From an uncultured Planctomycetota bacterium (GTDB lineage Bacteria; Planctomycetota; Brocadiia; CAIUPP01), in contig CAIUPP010000121.1 of assembly GCA_903901045.1 (NCBI GenBank), positions 1 through 64,000 of the forward strand: a stretch of 64,000 bases of DNA, written 5' to 3'. Both the position numbers and the translations under genes were made by a program. The notes beneath the pieces were generated by a model. That model was not told where the DNA came from. It ran no database searches and worked only from the letters and a program-made list of their open reading frames with translations. Below, piece by piece: positions 63,236 through 64,000 of this stretch (positions are counted from its first letter, which is position 1; each line of letters starts with the position of its first letter).

Positions 63236-64000
63236 TTACTCCTGTCTACATGTTGTCTGAGACTCAAGCGTCAAAGGAAGTCCAGCCCTCGAACCTCCAC
63301 TGGACGCATGCCATCGCATAGCGTGCGTCTGGTGGTTCATCCAATGGACGAGAATGCTGCCGGATACCATTTGAAGGAGGTAGTAGAAGACGAGCGGCAG
63401 CACCACGACGGCAATGGGTACCGGGGAGTCGGCGAAGAAGGCATACGCCACAGGCAGACCAAAAGCCATCGTCTTTTGCGTCGCGCAGAAGAACATCGCC
63501 GTTCTGTCTTCACGGGTGCGCAGCAACCACTTACCCGTCAGCACCGCGCTGGTCATGAACACTCCGTGCATTACGGTCAGATAGATAAGACATGGCCACA
63601 GAAGCTGGAACTGTTCGAAGAGCTTGTCGAGCGACTTCGAGAACGCACAAAGTATGAGCAGCAGGATGAGTCCCAAAGATAGGGGCCTCTCCGCTTTCGC
63701 CCCGTACTCACGCACGGCCGGCCACTGAAGGGAGAGTAACTCGCCGATGGCAAAAGGAATGAGCGCAAGAAGAGCCATGTCGCGCACTGTGCTTGCGATT
63801 GCGCTGGTCCCGGCGAAGTGCGACTGTCCGAAGAGGATACCTGCGAGCAGAGGCGTAAGTGCCACGCCGATCACGTTGCTGCCCACGGAATTGACAATGG
63901 CGCACAGACTGTTGCCTCGTGCGGCGCTAGTAAGAGCAACGCAGGAGGAGATCGTCGTCGGCAGCGCAGCCACCAGATACACGCCAAGCTTGAGTGGTCC
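63236..64000 (-). CDS. bile acid:sodium symporter-family protein (partial)
   Basis: The window cuts the 5' end of this gene. The visible 254 residues hold YLVAALPTTISSCVALTSAA, typical of SBF-like transporters (the ALPTTxSS segment after PLKLG), followed by several transmembrane helices (LILLLILCAFSKSL, AVVVLPLVFYYLLQMVSG). Transporters of this kind move organic anions with sodium. It precedes the ceramidase-like gene in the same operon with a 3-bp gap. Confidence 0.8.
   Translation of the reverse strand, partial: GPLKLGVYLVAALPTTISSCVALTSAARGNSLCAIVNSVGSNVIGVALTPLLAGILFGQSHFAGTSAIASTVRDMALLALIPFAIGELLSLQWPAVREYGAKAERPLSLGLILLLILCAFSKSLDKLFEQFQLLWPCLIYLTVMHGVFMTSAVLTGKWLLRTREDRTAMFFCATQKTMAFGLPVAYAFFADSPVPIAVVVLPLVFYYLLQMVSGSILVHWMNHQTHAMRWHASSGGSRAGLPLTLESQTTCRQE

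Noticed and set aside
61925-63682. 585-aa forward ORF
   Set aside because: Antisense to the ceramidase-like and SBF genes. Its high His/Arg/Gln content is typical of a shadow frame.

Overview
The window looks like a bacterial chromosome of the PVC/Lentisphaerae type (Lentisphaerota, Kiritimatiellota, Planctomycetota or a relative); I cannot name the species. The evidence is a pseudopilin of the H-X9-DG kind, a neutral-ceramidase-like protein, a CBM9/glycosidase/sugar-transporter operon, a secreted leucine-rich-repeat protein, clear Shine-Dalgarno (SD) sites and a good sigma70-type promoter. Most of the window is accessory DNA: defence genes and at least two mobile elements in tandem, with host metabolic genes only at the right end (about 54.3-64 kb).

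Layout. 0-7.4 kb: hypothetical membrane or secreted proteins, an LRR protein, a metallo-beta-lactamase (MBL) fold hydrolase, a YwbE-family protein, a 59-aa protein and decayed gene ends. 7.4-9.5 kb: a two-gene CBASS (CD-NTase with AGS-C sensor, and a SLATT membrane effector). 9.9-24 kb: a tightly packed defence operon behind a sigma70 promoter: HTH regulator, DUF499/BrxC-like ATPase carrying a Big_2 domain, PglZ, an HhH-GPD glycosylase-like protein, DUF1156 methyltransferase, an unknown protein, an SNF2 helicase, then a small protein and a RecF/SMC-like ATPase. Its closest named relative is type 3 BREX, but its content is different.

24.3-30.5 kb: a block whose genes and promoters look archaeal: tyrosine integrase, small proteins, an Orc1/Cdc6 initiator, a DUF488 protein, a secreted Hint-like fragment and a HerA-type ATPase. 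BRE/TATA-like boxes (consensus near GAAAGCTTTATAAG) precede most starts. Three of them lie 25-29 bp from start codons that lack an SD, as in leaderless archaeal genes. 30.6-36.8 kb: a glycosyltransferase, then a convergent pair of a CHAT protease and a large P-loop ATPase with an HD domain.

37-52.7 kb: an integrative element with ParB, DUF932, HTH, zinc protein, a HerA/VirD4-like ATPase with a nuclease-like tail, a vWA-TM-FHA membrane protein, a tubulin-like protein, an E1/ThiF-like enzyme, a radical SAM enzyme, a small serine recombinase, an RHH-like protein and a large serine recombinase. The last gene ends inside a 45-nt 3' fragment of a tRNA-Met(CAU)-like gene. 52.8-54.6 kb: iterated repeats, an AAA_14/DUF4143 ATPase and a DUF202 protein. 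54.7-64 kb: a leftward operon for carbohydrate or glycoconjugate use that includes a pseudopilin.

All domain names come from motif recognition by eye. No database search was possible.
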